Positions 1-5,187 of a stretch of DNA of 5,202 bases are shown here, piece after piece. The DNA lies in assembly GCA_005888515.1 (NCBI GenBank), contig VAZR01000266.1, positions 1 to 5,202 on the forward strand. Direction: 5' to 3'. Position numbers and translations under genes: made by a program. The stretch is from Alphaproteobacteria bacterium (GTDB lineage: Bacteria; Pseudomonadota; Alphaproteobacteria; ATCC43930; CGMCC-115725). Under the pieces are notes generated by a model. The model was not told the DNA's origin and made no database searches. It saw only the letters and a program-made list of their open reading frames with translations. The first letter of the stretch is position 1, and each line of letters starts with the position of its first letter.

Positions 1-1
1 G

Positions 2-496
2 CTCGACGAAGAGCTGCAAACCTGTTTCCAGGCGATCGACCGCAACCACGATCCAAAAGTGCAGAAACACATCCTCGGCTCGCCTTACACCGTGATCGGC
101 ACCAGCGATGGCGGCGGGCGGCCGCACACCGCCGACCGGCACGAGACCAGCACGAACCTGCTCAGTCACTGGGTGCGCGAGCAGCAGGCGATGACGCTGG
201 AGGAGGCGGTCTACCGCCTGACCGGCAAGACCGCGCTGATGCACGACATTACCGACCGCGGCTTTATCGCTGCCGGTAAGGTCGCCGACCTCACGATCTT
301 CGATCCTGATACGATCGCCTCGAAGCCGCGCGAGCTGGTCAACACTCTGCCGGGCGGCGGTGTCCAGGTGAAGCGCGACGCAGTCGGCATCGATTATGTC
401 GTGGTCAATGGCACCGTGCTGCTCGACCAAGGCGAATTGACCGACGCGTTGCCCGGCCAGATCATCCGCGGCCCGCTGTACCAGGCGAACGCGTAA
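2..496 (+). CDS. Amidohydrolase of the N-acyl-D-amino-acid deacylase type, C-terminal part (5' end outside window)
   Basis: The frame is open from the left edge of the window, so the gene starts upstream and only the last 164 residues are visible. The GTG at 59 is internal, because the 19 codons before it read through in the same frame. The fragment matches the C-terminal end of amidohydrolase family 3 / D-aminoacylases: VIGTSDGGG (visible residues 31-39), whose Asp-36 aligns with the conserved active-site Asp of this family, then SHWVREQQAMTLEEAVYRL, and the typical end RGFIAAGKVADLTIFDPDTI, which forms the small beta-sandwich next to the TIM barrel. Such enzymes are cytoplasmic, metal-dependent hydrolases that cut N-acyl amide bonds. 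The exact substrate cannot be told from this part; dihydroorotase-like or other cyclic-amide hydrolases share the same ending. The gene converges with the toxin-antitoxin pair and is separated from it by a hairpin. Confidence 0.85.
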   Translation, partial: LDEELQTCFQAIDRNHDPKVQKHILGSPYTVIGTSDGGGRPHTADRHETSTNLLSHWVREQQAMTLEEAVYRLTGKTALMHDITDRGFIAAGKVADLTIFDPDTIASKPRELVNTLPGGGVQVKRDAVGIDYVVVNGTVLLDQGELTDALPGQIIRGPLYQANA

Positions 497-522
497 GCGG
501 CGACCGCCCACTGGGGACATGA

Positions 523-550
523 CAACCCGACGAGAGATCTCGTCGGGTTG
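523..550. terminator. Hairpin between convergent genes, probable bidirectional terminator
   Basis: CAACCCGACGAG (523-534) and CTCGTCGGGTTG (539-550) are perfect reverse complements around a four-base AGAT loop, giving a 12-bp stem. It begins 26 nt after the amidohydrolase stop and lies 5 nt past the antitoxin stop on the other strand, so it could end both transcripts. Neither side has a true T tract (CTCTGTT on the plus side, TCATGTCC on the minus side), so it may stop transcription poorly or serve mainly as a 3' stabilising stem. Confidence 0.7.
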
Positions 551-555
551 CTCTG

Positions 556-843
556 TTACGCCGCGGGCCGGCTGATCTCGAGGCGCAGATCGAGCCCGGC
601 CTGCGCGGCCAATCCGACCAGCGCGTCCAGGCTGAACTTGCTGATCCGACCACGCAGCAGGTCATTCAAGCGCGGTTGGGTTATCGCCAGCCGCTTGGCG
701 GCTTGGGCCTGAGTGAGATTCCAAGCCGTCACCGCCTCCTGGATGGCAATCATCAGATCCGAACGCATTTTCATGTGAGCGGAAGCGGCGGGTGAAGCCT
801 CGATCGCGTTCCACACGCTCTTGAAAGTTTGGTCCGTGCTCAT
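556..843 (-). CDS. XRE-family antitoxin (HigA-like) of a type II toxin-antitoxin pair
   Basis: A 95-residue cytoplasmic DNA-binding protein expected to bind and neutralise the toxin encoded just upstream and to repress their shared promoter. A helix-turn-helix of the HTH_37/XRE kind is readable at about residues 43-70: LTQAQAAKRLAITQPRLNDL followed by LRGRISKFSLDAL, with the recognition helix around T55-L63. The N-terminal 30 residues are probably the flexible toxin-contacting segment. The ATG at 843 is chosen because GGAGAG lies 7 nt before it and because a longer reading (to 1026) would run through the toxin gene in another frame. It starts 13 nt after the toxin stop, so the two are co-transcribed and probably translationally linked. 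The toxin-first order is typical of HigBA-type modules. The family call is firm; the exact module name is an inference. Confidence 0.9.
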   Translation of the reverse strand: MSTDQTFKSVWNAIEASPAASAHMKMRSDLMIAIQEAVTAWNLTQAQAAKRLAITQPRLNDLLRGRISKFSLDALVGLAAQAGLDLRLEISRPAA

Positions 844-856
844 CGGGCTCTCCGCA

Positions 857-1177
857 TCACATCGCGAAACGCTCTGCAGCCAAATCGAGGTCGCGTTTTG
901 CCGTCCGCTGCGTTTTCTTCTGGAATGCGTGCAGCACATAAACTGTCTCCGCAAAGCTCGCGACGTAGATGACCCGATATGCTCCGGCGCCTTCGCGAAT
1001 GCGAATTTCCCGAACCCCTCGGCCAATCGTTGTCATCGGCTTCCAATCCGCGGGATCAAGCCTGCGCTGGACGCGATAGAGCTGAAATCCCGCTTCCTGC
1101 CGCGCTGTGTCGGGGAATGCCTGCAGCGCGCTCAGGGAATCGCCGCAGAACGTGATCGGTTTGAGACCTGATCGCAT
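857..1177 (-). CDS. RelE/HigB-like toxin (phage Gp49-like family) of a type II toxin-antitoxin pair
   Basis: A 106-residue basic protein of the Gp49-like branch of the RelE/ParE superfamily. Family features in order: SLSALQAFPDTARQEAG (14-30), LDPADWKPM (40-48), the central GVREIRIREGAGAYRVIYV (54-72), and the C-terminal VLHAFQKKTQRTAKRDLDLA (81-100), which holds the conserved His/Lys/Arg cluster thought to act in ribosome-dependent mRNA cleavage. An in-frame TAG directly precedes the ATG at 1177, so the start cannot be further upstream, and the length matches the family. There is no Shine-Dalgarno sequence before it, and the predicted transcript start is only a few bases upstream, so translation may be almost leaderless. 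It is followed by its antitoxin after 13 nt. All family blocks are intact, so the toxin looks functional. Ribosome-dependent RNase activity is known for relatives, not shown here. Confidence 0.9.
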   Translation of the reverse strand: MRSGLKPITFCGDSLSALQAFPDTARQEAGFQLYRVQRRLDPADWKPMTTIGRGVREIRIREGAGAYRVIYVASFAETVYVLHAFQKKTQRTAKRDLDLAAERFAM

Positions 1178-1178
1178 C

Positions 1179-1196
1179 TATATCAATACTAATATA
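1179..1196. promoter_or_regulatory. Imperfect AT-rich palindrome, candidate operator of the toxin-antitoxin pair
   Basis: TATAT (1179-1183) and ATATA (1192-1196) flank CAATACTA; seven of nine symmetric pairs match. It covers the predicted -10 box and transcript start of the toxin gene, where a HigA-like antitoxin would bind to repress its own operon. It is a short AT island in GC-rich DNA. The operator role is an inference from position and symmetry. Confidence 0.45.
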
Positions 1197-1220
1197 ATCG
1201 GACTCAGCCCGAAATGGCAA
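1191..1220 (-). promoter_or_regulatory. Sigma70-like promoter of the toxin-antitoxin operon
   Basis: Read on the minus strand, TTGCCA (1215-1220, 5 of 6 to the TTGACA consensus) is followed after 18 bases by TATATT (1191-1196, 5 of 6 to TATAAT). Transcription would begin near 1184, leaving a leader of about 6-7 nt before the toxin ATG at 1177. It is the best promoter match I see in the window. Confidence 0.6.
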
Positions 1221-1241
1221 GGGCGGGGTTATCGCGGGACC

Positions 1242-1278
1242 ATGCCGGTTCGCTATGGCGGCGATAAAGAACCGGCAT
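1242..1278. repeat. Perfect 10-bp inverted repeat with 17-nt spacer upstream of the oxidoreductase operon
   Basis: ATGCCGGTTC (1242-1251) and GAACCGGCAT (1269-1278) are exact reverse complements. They lie between the divergent toxin and oxidoreductase genes, with the right arm ending 64 bp before the oxidoreductase ATG. Two readings fit: paired half-sites for a transcription factor controlling the operon, with centres 27 bp apart, or a stem-loop in the leader RNA, since the right arm runs into TTTT (1278-1281). The sequence alone does not decide between them. Confidence 0.5.
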
Positions 1279-1342
1279 TTTGAACATCGCAGTACCGCGC
1301 CTACTCTCAGGATTATGGTTTTGCGGCCAGGGAGCATGGCAG

Positions 1343-2401
1343 ATGCGGTTTGGTCTGTTCGGCAGCGCGGCGGCGCGGCGCCCCACTTCCTCGGAGGCGG
1401 CCGAGTTCGACAGTAGCGAAGGCTTCCGCGATTTCATCGAATACAATGTCGAGGCCGAGGGGCTCGGGTTTCACGGCACCTTTGTCGTCGAGCACCATTT
1501 CACCGGCTATGGCCAGGTCTCGGCGACGATCAACCTGCTGACTTGGCTCGGCGCGCGCACCTCGACATTGCGGCTCGGCACCGCGGTCATCGTGCTGCCA
1601 TGGCACAACCCGGTATTGTTGGCCGAACAGGCGGCGACGCTCGACCTGTTGTCCGGCGGCCGGCTCGATTTCGGCATCGGCAAGGGCTACCGCTACAACG
1701 AGTTCGCCGGCTTCTGCGTCGACATGGACGAGGCCGACGCGCGGTTCAACGAATGCCTCGACGTCATCGTCAAGGCGTGGACCTCGAACGAGCCGTTCTC
1801 GCATCGCGGCCATTACTGGCGGTTCGACAACATCGTCGTCGAGCCGCCGACCGCGCAGCGGCCGCACCCGCCGATCTGGATGGGCGCCGGCGGCGAAAGC
1901 TCGGTGCGCCAGGTCGCCGAGCGCGGCTATCACCTGCTGCTCGGGCAATACGCCTCGCCCGCCGATGTCGGCCGCTCGATTGCGGCGTACAAATCGGCGG
2001 TCGAGGCGCAGGGACGGCGTTTCGACCCGATGCAGGTCGGCGTCACCCGCGCGTTCTTTGTTGCCGACACGGCGGCCGAAAAGGAGACCGCGCTGGAACG
2101 GCGTCTCGCGAACCGGGTGCGGCAGCTGAAGCTCGCGACGCGCCCTGACGGCACCGTGCATGGCGGCCCCGACCGCGCCACTGGTAACCCGGATGTCGTC
2201 AACCGCAACAGCGCGATCTACGGCTCGCCCGACGAGATCGCCGAGAAGCTCGACGAATTGCGCCGCGTCGGGGTCGGCTATGTGCTGATCAATGGCGGCG
2301 GCTCCGGCGGCGGCGAGCGCGGCCGGACCAGCCTGCGCCGCTTCGCGCGCGAGGTCATGCCGCTGTTTGCCGAGGAACCGGCGGCGCGGGCCGCCGAATA
2401 A
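1343..2401 (+). CDS. LLM-class (bacterial luciferase-like) flavin-dependent oxidoreductase
   Basis: A 352-residue TIM-barrel enzyme of the luciferase-like monooxygenase family, which uses reduced FMN (or F420 in some branches) to oxygenate or oxidise an organic substrate. Visible family marks: MRFGLFGS opening the first strand, EHHF (50-53) at the flavin site, RLGTAVIVLPWHNPVLLAEQ (77-96), LDLLSGGRLDFGIGKGY (100-116), PIWMGAGGESSVRQVAERGY (177-196), and YGSPDEIAEKLDELRRVGVG (293-312). A frame opening at TTG 1280 would add 21 residues, but the ATG at 1343 is preferred: AGGGAG (1329-1334) lies 8 nt upstream and the conserved strand begins immediately after it. A Gly-rich stretch (NGGGSGGGERGR, 317-328) precedes the last helix. 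It is the first gene of an operon with the cupin 25 nt downstream. No separate flavin reductase is visible in the window. The family is firm; the substrate is unknown. Confidence 0.93.
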   Translation: MRFGLFGSAAARRPTSSEAAEFDSSEGFRDFIEYNVEAEGLGFHGTFVVEHHFTGYGQVSATINLLTWLGARTSTLRLGTAVIVLPWHNPVLLAEQAATLDLLSGGRLDFGIGKGYRYNEFAGFCVDMDEADARFNECLDVIVKAWTSNEPFSHRGHYWRFDNIVVEPPTAQRPHPPIWMGAGGESSVRQVAERGYHLLLGQYASPADVGRSIAAYKSAVEAQGRRFDPMQVGVTRAFFVADTAAEKETALERRLANRVRQLKLATRPDGTVHGGPDRATGNPDVVNRNSAIYGSPDEIAEKLDELRRVGVGYVLINGGGSGGGERGRTSLRRFAREVMPLFAEEPAARAAE

Positions 2402-2426
2402 TCGACGTCGATCCGGGGAGGAACAG

Positions 2427-2777
2427 ATGCGGATCCACAATCTCTACACGGACGACAAGGGTGAGTCGCATTTCCGTGACATCGAAGTCGAATGGATCGA
2501 GGAGCGGCGCGGCAGCAAATTATCGAAGAAGCTGCCGGCGACGGGCGTGATCTTTCGCGAGACCCAGGCCGAGCACAATGTCGATTGGCACCCAGCGCCG
2601 CGCCGGCAATACATCGTCAACCTCGATGCCGGGGTGAAGATCACCGCGAGCGACGGCGAGAGCCGGTTCATCGCGGCCGGTGACGTAATTCTCGTGGAGG
2701 ACACGACCGGCAAGGGCCATTTGTCCGATCACGTCGAGAACAAGATCCGCCACTCGCTCTTCATCCCGATCGAGTAG
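2427..2777 (+). CDS. Small single-domain cupin protein
   Basis: A 116-residue protein with one cupin barrel. Motif 1 is degenerate: DWHPAPRRQYIVNLDAG (53-69) keeps His-55 and has Gln-61 where Glu is usual and Ala-57 where the second His of HxH is expected. Motif 2 is GDVILVEDTTGKGH (85-98), with His-98 in the usual histidine position. At most two histidines and a glutamine remain as metal ligands, so it may be a weak metal binder, a sensor or a non-oxygenase cupin. Small cupins with APRRQY and EDTTGKGH blocks occur in other bacteria, as I recall, without an assigned function. The start is the ATG at 2427, with GGAGG (2417-2421) 5 nt before it; this is the strongest ribosome site of the operon. 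It lies 25 nt after the oxidoreductase and 11 nt before the SnoaL-like gene, so co-transcription is very likely. Role in the pathway unknown. Confidence 0.85.
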   Translation: MRIHNLYTDDKGESHFRDIEVEWIEERRGSKLSKKLPATGVIFRETQAEHNVDWHPAPRRQYIVNLDAGVKITASDGESRFIAAGDVILVEDTTGKGHLSDHVENKIRHSLFIPIE

Positions 2778-2788
2778 CCAATCCCGCG

Positions 2789-3214
2789 GTGTCCCTCGAG
2801 TATCTCGAAGATCGGTTGGCGATCAACGATCTGTTCGTGCGCTACACGACCGCGCTCGACCGCGGCGATGTCGAGACGATTGTCGATTGCTTTACGCCGG
2901 ACGGCTCACTCGACAGCCCGGCAGTCGGTCAGCATGCGGGACACGCCGCGATCCGCGCCTTCGCCGAGCGGTTCGCCCGATTTCACGAGCGCGGCGCGCA
3001 ATTGCGCCACGTTATCTCCAACCTGGCGGTCGAGATCGACGACAATCAGGCGCGGGCGACCTGCTATCTGCTCAACGTGCTGACCCGCAACGGCCAGAGC
3101 GAGCTGCTCGCGCCCGGGCGGTACGAATGCGAGCTGGTCAAAACCGGCGGTAAATGGCGGTTTCAGCGCCGGGTCGTGATCCTCGATCACGACATTACGC
3201 TTGACGGCATCTGA
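2789..3214 (+). CDS. SnoaL/NTF2-like fold protein, possible small dehydratase or isomerase
   Basis: A 141-residue alpha+beta cone protein of the SnoaL_4 type. Typical features are LAINDLFVRYTTALDRGD (10-27), CFTPDG (34-39), the GHAAIRAFAERF helix (51-62), LRHVISNLAVEIDD (72-85), and the terminal strands RYECELVKTGGKWRFQRR (111-128). Asp-24 and His-74 fall where LinA (a dehydrochlorinase of this fold) has its Asp-25/His-73 dyad, which suggests an acid-base enzyme such as a dehydratase or isomerase rather than a purely structural protein. That is an inference from motif position. The start is GTG at 2789, 11 nt after the cupin stop, because no other start codon fits between the cupin stop and the conserved first helix. 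No clear Shine-Dalgarno sequence precedes it, so it may depend on translation of the cupin gene. Last gene of the plus-strand operon, ending 6 bp from the stop of the opposing small-subunit gene. Confidence 0.88.
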   Translation: MSLEYLEDRLAINDLFVRYTTALDRGDVETIVDCFTPDGSLDSPAVGQHAGHAAIRAFAERFARFHERGAQLRHVISNLAVEIDDNQARATCYLLNVLTRNGQSELLAPGRYECELVKTGGKWRFQRRVVILDHDITLDGI

Positions 3215-3220
3215 GCCGGG

Positions 3221-3724
3221 TTACGACGCAGCTTTCGGCGCGATCAGCCCCTGTTTTTCCAACAGCGGGTAGATGCCGCCTGAGGTCATCAGCGACAGCA
3301 ATTGGTCGGGCACAGGCCTGACCGGCAATACCGCACCGGTGTCGCGGTTGCGCACGGTCCAGGTTTCGATCGCGATCTCGGCGATCTGACCCTCCTCGAA
3401 AGCAGCGCCGATCCCAGGACATTCGAGTGCCAGAAAACCGAAGCTGACCGCGTTGCGAAAGAAGAGGCCATTGATCGACTCGGCGACGAGGGCGCCAAGC
3501 CCGAGATTGCGCAAGGACCGCGCCGCCGGCCGGCTCGACCCGGTGCCGAAATTGCGCCCGCCGATGATGAGGTCGCCGGGCCGCACCTGATCGACCCAGC
3601 CAGGCCGGTTGGCCGAAAACACGGCGCGGCGCTGCTCCTCTTCGCTCGCCGTCAGCAGCGGTCCCGGCAACATCAGATCCGTGTTGATGTCGTCGCCGAA
3701 TTTCCACACCCGCCCGATGATCAT
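3221..3724 (-). CDS. Aconitase-family hydro-lyase, small (swivel-domain) subunit, LeuD-like
   Basis: A 167-residue swivel-domain subunit that would pair with the large subunit encoded upstream to form a two-subunit hydratase/dehydratase of the isopropylmalate isomerase or homoaconitase type. Motifs: GRVWKFGDDINTDLMLPG (4-21), GDLIIGGRNFGTGSSRP (50-66), the helix ALVAESINGLFFRNAVSFGF (78-97), and ALECPG (99-104). The length fits the short archaeal-type LeuD (about 165) rather than the roughly 200-residue enterobacterial form. Oddity: after the substrate-binding SSR (63-65) the usual E(H/Q)A is replaced by PAA, which may mark a different substrate. Start ATG at 3724 has GGGAG (minus strand, 3734-3738) 9 nt upstream. 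It is separated from the large-subunit stop by 118 bp that hold a palindromic repeat. A role in leucine synthesis is possible but the neighbours do not support it. Confidence 0.9.
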   Translation of the reverse strand: MIIGRVWKFGDDINTDLMLPGPLLTASEEEQRRAVFSANRPGWVDQVRPGDLIIGGRNFGTGSSRPAARSLRNLGLGALVAESINGLFFRNAVSFGFLALECPGIGAAFEEGQIAEIAIETWTVRNRDTGAVLPVRPVPDQLLSLMTSGGIYPLLEKQGLIAPKAAS

Positions 3725-3746
3725 TCCGCTTAACTCCCGAAGTTTT

Positions 3747-3834
3747 TGTCATTGCGAGCGAAGCGAAGCAATCTCGATCCGCCCGTGGCTAATCCGACGG
3801 GGATTGCTTCGTCGCTACGCTCCTCGCAATGACA
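3747..3834. repeat. REP-like palindromic repeat (TGTCATTGCGAG...CTCGCAATGACA) between the two hydro-lyase subunit genes
   Basis: The outer arms TGTCATTGCGAG (3747-3758) and CTCGCAATGACA (3823-3834) are perfect 12-bp reverse complements, and the inner GAAGCAATC (3765-3773) pairs with GATTGCTTC (3802-3810). The two arms differ in the middle (CGAAGC on the left; the right arm reads GAGCGTAGCGAC on the other strand), so the left arm is shorter. About 28 bp of loop lies at 3774-3801. Repeats with this core are found many times in Bradyrhizobium-like genomes, as I recall. It could fold in the RNA between the large- and small-subunit messages and lower or separate their expression. Confidence 0.8.
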
Positions 3835-3842
3835 TCGCTTGG

Positions 3843-5090
3843 CTAGATGCTGCCCGGGTGCGCGATCCGGCCGGCGACTGCCGAGGCGGCTACGGTCGCG
3901 GGTGAGGCCATGTAGATCCGCGCCGTCGCATCGCCCATGCGCCCCTTGAAGTTGCGCGTCGAGGCGGTGATGCAGGTCTCGCCCGGACCGAGGACGCCCA
4001 TATGGCCGCCATAGCACGCGCCGCAGGTCGCCGGGGTCACCACGGCGCCGGCGTCAAGCAGGGTCTGCACATAGCCGGCCTTCACCGCCGCGGCGAAGAT
4101 GCGCTGCGAACCCGGGGTGATCAGCAGGCGCACCCCGTGTGCCACATGGCGGTCTTTGAGCACCCGCGCCGCCTCGGCGAGATCGTCCAAGGTGCCGTTG
4201 GCGCAGGAGCCGATGAAGGCTTGCTGAATCGGTTCGCCGGCGGCCTCCTCGACCGGCACGGTGTTGCGGATCACCCGGTCGGGCAACGCGACCATTGGCG
4301 ACAATTTGCCGAGATCGATCCTGTGCCGGGCGGCGTAGGCGGCGTCGGGATCGGGGTATTGCGGCTCGAACGGCGTCGGGTTGCGTGCCCTGACGTAATC
4401 GATCAGCGCCGCGTCCGGCTCGAAGGTCGAGAACTCGGCAGAGAGTTCGGCCCCCATTGTCGTCAGAGTACGGCGCGCGTCGATGCTGAGATACGGCAGG
4501 GCCGAGCCGCCGTACTCGACATTCTGGTTGGCATGGTCGCCATAAGTGCCAGCGATGTGCAGAAACAGATCCTTGGCCGAGACGCCCTCGGCGAGGCGGC
4601 CCTCGAGATCGTAGCGGATTGTCTCGCCGACCCGGAACCAGGTCTTGCCGGTGGTCAGCGCGTAGAGCAGATCGGGGGCGCCGAGCCCGCGCGCGGCGCA
4701 ATTGAGCGCCCCGGCGCTGCAGGTATGCGAGTCCGAGCAGGCCATGACCGTGCCGGGCAGGCAATAGGCGTTCTCGGCGACGACGACATGGCTGATGCCC
4801 TGGTCCGGCCCGACATCATGAAATCGGTGGATGCCGAAACGGCGTACGAAATCGCGGCCGCGCACATGCATTGCCGCGGTGTCGCGGTTCGAGGCCGGAA
4901 CATCGTGGTCGAACACGACGACAACCTTCTCGGGATCGTGCACCTTCAAGACATCGCGCCACGAACCGCGCGAAAAACTGAGGTCGATCAAGACGGCGAG
5001 ATCGACATCAACGACGGCGAGATCGCCCGGCCCGACTTTGGCGGCGCCGCTCGCCCGCGCCAGGATTTTCTCGATGATCGTCATGCCCAT
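3843..5090 (-). CDS. Aconitase-family hydro-lyase, large [4Fe-4S] subunit, LeuC-like
   Basis: A 415-residue large subunit of the isopropylmalate isomerase/homoaconitase type, which adds or removes water stereospecifically on a hydroxy-acid or unsaturated acid through a [4Fe-4S] cluster. Cluster cysteines are readable as Cys-296 (GSCANG) and Cys-356/Cys-359 (TCGAC), with the 60- and 3-residue spacing of LeuC. Active-site blocks shared with aconitase: FDHD (60-63), GISH (98-101), CSDSHT (118-123), and RNFKGRMG (379-386). Deviations: GSCANGT where GSCTNGR is usual, and SHTCSAGA with Cys-124 where Thr or Pro is common. The length fits the archaeal/LeuC2 form (about 420), not the 466-residue enterobacterial LeuC. 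Start ATG at 5090 is chosen over the Met at residue 3 because AAGGA (minus strand, 5100-5104) is 9 nt upstream. First gene of the pair with the small subunit. Leucine, homocitrate-like or dimethylmalate-like substrates are all possible. Confidence 0.93.
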   Translation of the reverse strand: MGMTIIEKILARASGAAKVGPGDLAVVDVDLAVLIDLSFSRGSWRDVLKVHDPEKVVVVFDHDVPASNRDTAAMHVRGRDFVRRFGIHRFHDVGPDQGISHVVVAENAYCLPGTVMACSDSHTCSAGALNCAARGLGAPDLLYALTTGKTWFRVGETIRYDLEGRLAEGVSAKDLFLHIAGTYGDHANQNVEYGGSALPYLSIDARRTLTTMGAELSAEFSTFEPDAALIDYVRARNPTPFEPQYPDPDAAYAARHRIDLGKLSPMVALPDRVIRNTVPVEEAAGEPIQQAFIGSCANGTLDDLAEAARVLKDRHVAHGVRLLITPGSQRIFAAAVKAGYVQTLLDAGAVVTPATCGACYGGHMGVLGPGETCITASTRNFKGRMGDATARIYMASPATVAASAVAGRIAHPGSI

Positions 5091-5167
5091 CGCGGGTTTT
5101 CCTTACGCATGAGTCCATCGCATTGAAGGCGCAACGGCTCCGGCCCGCAAGTCCGCCTCATCCGCCC

Positions 5168-5187
5168 GTCCCGGCGAAGGCCGGGAC
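5168..5187. repeat. GC-rich palindromic repeat hairpin (GTCCCGGC-GAAG-GCCGGGAC)
   Basis: An 8-bp perfect stem (5168-5175 with 5180-5187) around a GAAG loop, followed by CCA. The CCCGGCGAAGGCCGGGACCCA kind of repeat is common between genes in Bradyrhizobium-like and other alphaproteobacterial genomes, from memory. Here it lies 78 bp upstream of the large-subunit start on that gene's far side, so it may end a gene beyond the window or be a plain dispersed repeat. The rest of 5091-5202 holds the large-subunit ribosome site and no gene. Confidence 0.65.

Noticed and set aside
844..1026. A 61-residue N-terminal extension of the antitoxin reading frame.
   Set aside because: It lies inside the toxin gene in another frame, has no family similarity, and the ATG at 843 has a good ribosome site.
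2401..2412. Perfect 12-bp palindrome ATCGACGTCGAT between the oxidoreductase stop and the cupin ribosome site.
   Set aside because: About one such palindrome is expected by chance in a window this size, and it is too close to the genes inside an operon for a likely operator.
1313..2440. A 375-codon open frame on the minus strand opposite the oxidoreductase.
   Set aside because: Its protein is Arg/Ala/Asp-rich with no recognisable domain; it is the usual mirror frame of a GC-rich gene whose sense strand has full LLM motifs.
5081..5110. Ten-codon mini frame (ATG at 5110 on the minus strand to TGA) overlapping the LeuC-like start.
   Set aside because: Too short to support, no ribosome site of its own was seen, and its codons contain the ribosome site of the LeuC-like gene.
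4002..5126. A 374-codon open frame on the plus strand opposite the LeuC-like gene.
   Set aside because: Composition and lack of motifs mark it as an antisense shadow; the minus strand has all aconitase-family blocks.
5122..5150. Possible minus-strand promoter for the LeuC-like gene (TTGCGG, 17 bp, TTCAAT).
   Set aside because: Only 3 of 6 and 4 of 6 consensus matches; in this composition such matches are common. Position is suitable, so it stays a weak candidate only.
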